Below are positions 6,134 to 7,229 of a DNA stretch of 7,229 nt, in pieces (within the stretch, counting starts at the first letter, position 1; each line of letters starts with the position of its first letter). This stretch comes from Spirochaetales bacterium. GTDB taxonomy: Bacteria; Spirochaetota; Spirochaetia; DSM-27196; SLST01. The notes below the pieces were generated by a model. The model saw only the letters and a list, made by a program, of their open reading frames with translations. It was not told the origin of the DNA and made no database searches. The DNA lies in NCBI GenBank assembly GCA_007130265.1, contig SLST01000057.1:1-7229 (forward strand), read 5' to 3'. The position numbers and the translations under genes were made by a program.

Positions 6134-7059
6134 TCGTAGTCTATGTGACGCTCCAGGAGCTCCTGGTCGGTCACGAACGCCTCCTCGCCGTCGTAGCGGG
6201 CGTATGATGTCTCCGTTCGCTCGGTCCAATGGCCGCGCTCGTTGAAGGAGTACGAGACGACGAGCCGTTCCTCGCGACCTTCGTTGGGCAGCTCGACGCG
6301 TCGCTCAACGAGTCGCCCCTCCTCGTCGTACTCCCAGGTCGTGCTGCTCACGACGACGTGTCCGTCGACGCGCACGTGCTCCTCGACCGGCCCCTCGGGC
6401 GCGTACTCCCGTTCTACCGTCCGGTACGTCGCACCGAGCTCGTCCAGATGACGTTCCATCACGGGGCGGCCGTCGTCGTCCAGTATCCCTACGATCGTCT
6501 TGATCCGCGTGCCGTCGGCATAGTAGAAGGTCGTCTCCCGCTCGTCGCCGGCGTCTCCCTTGTTTTCCGTTCGGCGCCAGGCGACCGAACCGTCGCCCCG
6601 GTAGGAGATCACTTCCGTCGCCTGTTCTCCGTACTCGTACACGATCGTCCGCTCCGGCGCCCCCTCACCGGTGTGATAACTCTCGCGAACCGGTCGGCCG
6701 TCCGCATCGTACTCAAATCCAAGACGCCATCGCTCGTCTGGGTCGAACGCCCGGATGCGGACGAGGCGGTCATCCTCGTATGAGAAGACGGTGTCCCAGA
6801 GGAACTGCCCCTCCGGGTTGTAGACGGTGCGGACGATCTCATCGGGCGCCTCGCGGCGAATCCGCTCGTACCGGCGCGGCGCGGCTTCCAGGGGCATGGC
6901 GTTCCTGACCATAACGGTGCGGTACGTGGAGACGGCCACGGCGCGGGGCGGCAGCGCCGGTGCGTCGTCGGCCCACAGCTCCAGCCCGAAAACTGATCTG
7001 CCCGCCAGAGCGACAACGGCGAGGGCAACAATCGGTCGGCAGGGACATAGTACTCTCAT
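6130..7059 (-). CDS. Secreted YD-repeat-like protein, coupled to the histidine kinase
   Basis: A 309-aa predicted exported protein. The ATG at 7059 is preceded by AGGA at 5 nt and starts a signal peptide (MRVLCPCRPIVALAVVALAG), with likely cleavage after VFG (25) or near WA (30). No lipobox is present. The body consists of degenerate beta-hairpin repeats of about 20-27 residues with a Y-D/N-x-D/E-G-R/x-L/P-V-x-R pattern: YNPEGQFLWDTVFSY (80-94), FEYDADGRPVRESY (116-128), YYADGTRIKTIV (179-190), LDDDGRPVMERH (193-204), WEYDEEGRLVERRVE (242-256) and YSFNERGHWTERTE (270-283). It ends in RHIDY, like the R-x-I-x-Y ends common in such repeat proteins. These resemble YD/RHS-type and MORN-2-like repeats but lack a toxin or core domain. 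The TGA overlaps the kinase ATG, so the protein is probably made in step with the kinase and may act as a periplasmic signal-binding or modulating partner (inference). Confidence 0.75.
   Translation of the reverse strand: MRVLCPCRPIVALAVVALAGRSVFGLELWADDAPALPPRAVAVSTYRTVMVRNAMPLEAAPRRYERIRREAPDEIVRTVYNPEGQFLWDTVFSYEDDRLVRIRAFDPDERWRLGFEYDADGRPVRESYHTGEGAPERTIVYEYGEQATEVISYRGDGSVAWRRTENKGDAGDERETTFYYADGTRIKTIVGILDDDGRPVMERHLDELGATYRTVEREYAPEGPVEEHVRVDGHVVVSSTTWEYDEEGRLVERRVELPNEGREERLVVSYSFNERGHWTERTETSYARYDGEEAFVTDQELLERHIDYE
6153..6166. repeat. 14-bp perfect palindrome near the end of the YD-repeat gene
   Basis: CCAGGAGCTCCTGG reads the same on both strands. It lies inside codons for QELLE, about 20 nt before the kinase ATG on the minus strand. 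It includes a GGAG that might help ribosome loading for the kinase, and a hairpin could affect coupling, but the codons alone could explain it. Confidence 0.3.
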
Positions 7060-7152
7060 ATTTCCTGACACGATCCTGACACGAACTGGACGGCCGGCAA
7101 AAGAGCCAGCGGTATCATAGAGACTACCATTGACCCAACGAGGAGGCAAGGT
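7060..7152. promoter_or_regulatory. Divergent control region between YD-repeat gene and edge gene
   Basis: The 93-bp gap holds a tandem 11-bp repeat (separate entry) and an AT-rich spot at 7113-7119. On the plus strand it reads TATCAT (7113-7118), a possible -10 box 35 nt before the ATG at 7153; on the minus strand it reads TATGAT (7114-7119), about 55 nt before the ATG at 7059. No good TTGACA-like box sits 16-18 bp upstream in either direction, which would fit activator-dependent promoters. The ribosome-binding sequence AGGAGG for the edge gene is at 7141-7146. Confidence 0.4.
7063..7084. repeat. Perfect tandem 11-bp direct repeat, candidate OmpR/PhoB-family operator
   Basis: The unit TCCTGACACGA occurs twice back to back (7063-7073 and 7074-7084) with no mismatch. 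On the minus strand the core reads GTGTCAG, repeated at an 11-bp period. This spacing, one helical turn, is the pattern bound by PhoB/OmpR-type dimers, and the core is close to the CTGTCA half-site of Pho boxes. A third weak copy (C, G, A and C kept) may follow at 7085-7095. For the plus-strand edge gene the pair would sit near -50 from the predicted start, an activating position; for the minus-strand gene it overlaps the ribosome-binding region, a repressing position. Confidence 0.55.
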
Positions 7153-7229
7153 ATGGCAGACTTCGACGACCTGATCAACACGGTTCGTATCGCGATCCAG
7201 GAGGATCCTACGATCACTGATCCCACTAA
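7153..7229 (+). CDS. Start of an unidentified gene (cut by window edge)
   Basis: An ATG at 7153 follows AGGAGG (7141-7146) by 6 nt, the best ribosome-binding sequence in this part of the window, and the frame stays open for 25 codons to the edge, beginning MADFDDLINTVRIAIQEDP. The visible part is acidic and probably helical with no signal peptide. Too little is present to name a family. It diverges from the YD-repeat/kinase operon and shares its control region, so it may be a target of the two-component system. Confidence 0.55.
   Translation, partial: MADFDDLINTVRIAIQEDPTITDPT

Noticed and set aside
6134..6229. 32-residue N-terminal extension of the histidine kinase to an ATG at 6229
   Set aside because: It overlaps the end of the YD-repeat gene, is arginine/glycine rich and would put a long tail before TM1; the ATGA overlap start is more typical.
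6229..6783. 184-codon plus-strand frame antisense to the YD-repeat gene
   Set aside because: No motif, no ribosome-binding site, and the opposite strand encodes a protein with a signal peptide and regular repeats.

Overview
This is a GC-rich, densely packed bacterial window with nine protein genes (two cut by the window edges), no RNA genes, no mobile elements and no CRISPR. The envelope-protein content suggests a diderm bacterium: a LolA-like secreted protein, a helical-repeat lipoprotein with a relaxed lipobox, a secreted YD-repeat-like protein and a periplasmic-sensing histidine kinase. The small UVR-motif protein beside a LolA-like gene and the lipobox style make me favour a spirochaete, but this is an impression from protein style; no marker gene here settles it.

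Layout: (1) Positions 1-993, minus strand: a UVR-motif protein followed after 34 nt by the N-terminal part of a LolA-like lipoprotein carrier, probably one operon. (2) 994-1079: a short divergent promoter region with an 8-bp inverted repeat around the candidate plus-strand promoter. (3) 1080-1811, plus strand: an archaeal-type UMP kinase with an apparently leaderless start. Its 3' end overlaps by 50 bp the convergent gene below. (4) 1762-3575, minus strand: a two-gene operon (unknown 107-aa protein, then a helical-repeat lipoprotein) with a GTGA start/stop overlap. (5) 3576-3690: a divergent promoter region. (6) 3691-4793, plus strand: an unknown acidic 129-aa protein and, 8 nt later, an OmpR/PhoB-family response regulator. 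(7) 4751-7059, minus strand: a secreted YD-repeat-like protein coupled by an ATGA overlap to a membrane histidine kinase. The kinase gene runs tail-to-tail into the regulator gene with a 43-bp overlap. (8) 7060-7152: a divergent control region carrying a perfect tandem 11-bp repeat that resembles a PhoB-family operator. (9) 7153-end: the start of an unidentified plus-strand gene.

How it may work together: the most interesting part is 3691-7229. A two-component system is split over two convergent transcripts, each half paired with a different accessory gene (unknown 129-aa protein with the regulator, secreted repeat protein with the kinase). The 11-bp direct repeat next to the accessory-sensor gene and the divergent edge gene is a plausible binding site for the regulator. 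The sensed signal and target genes cannot be read from the sequence.
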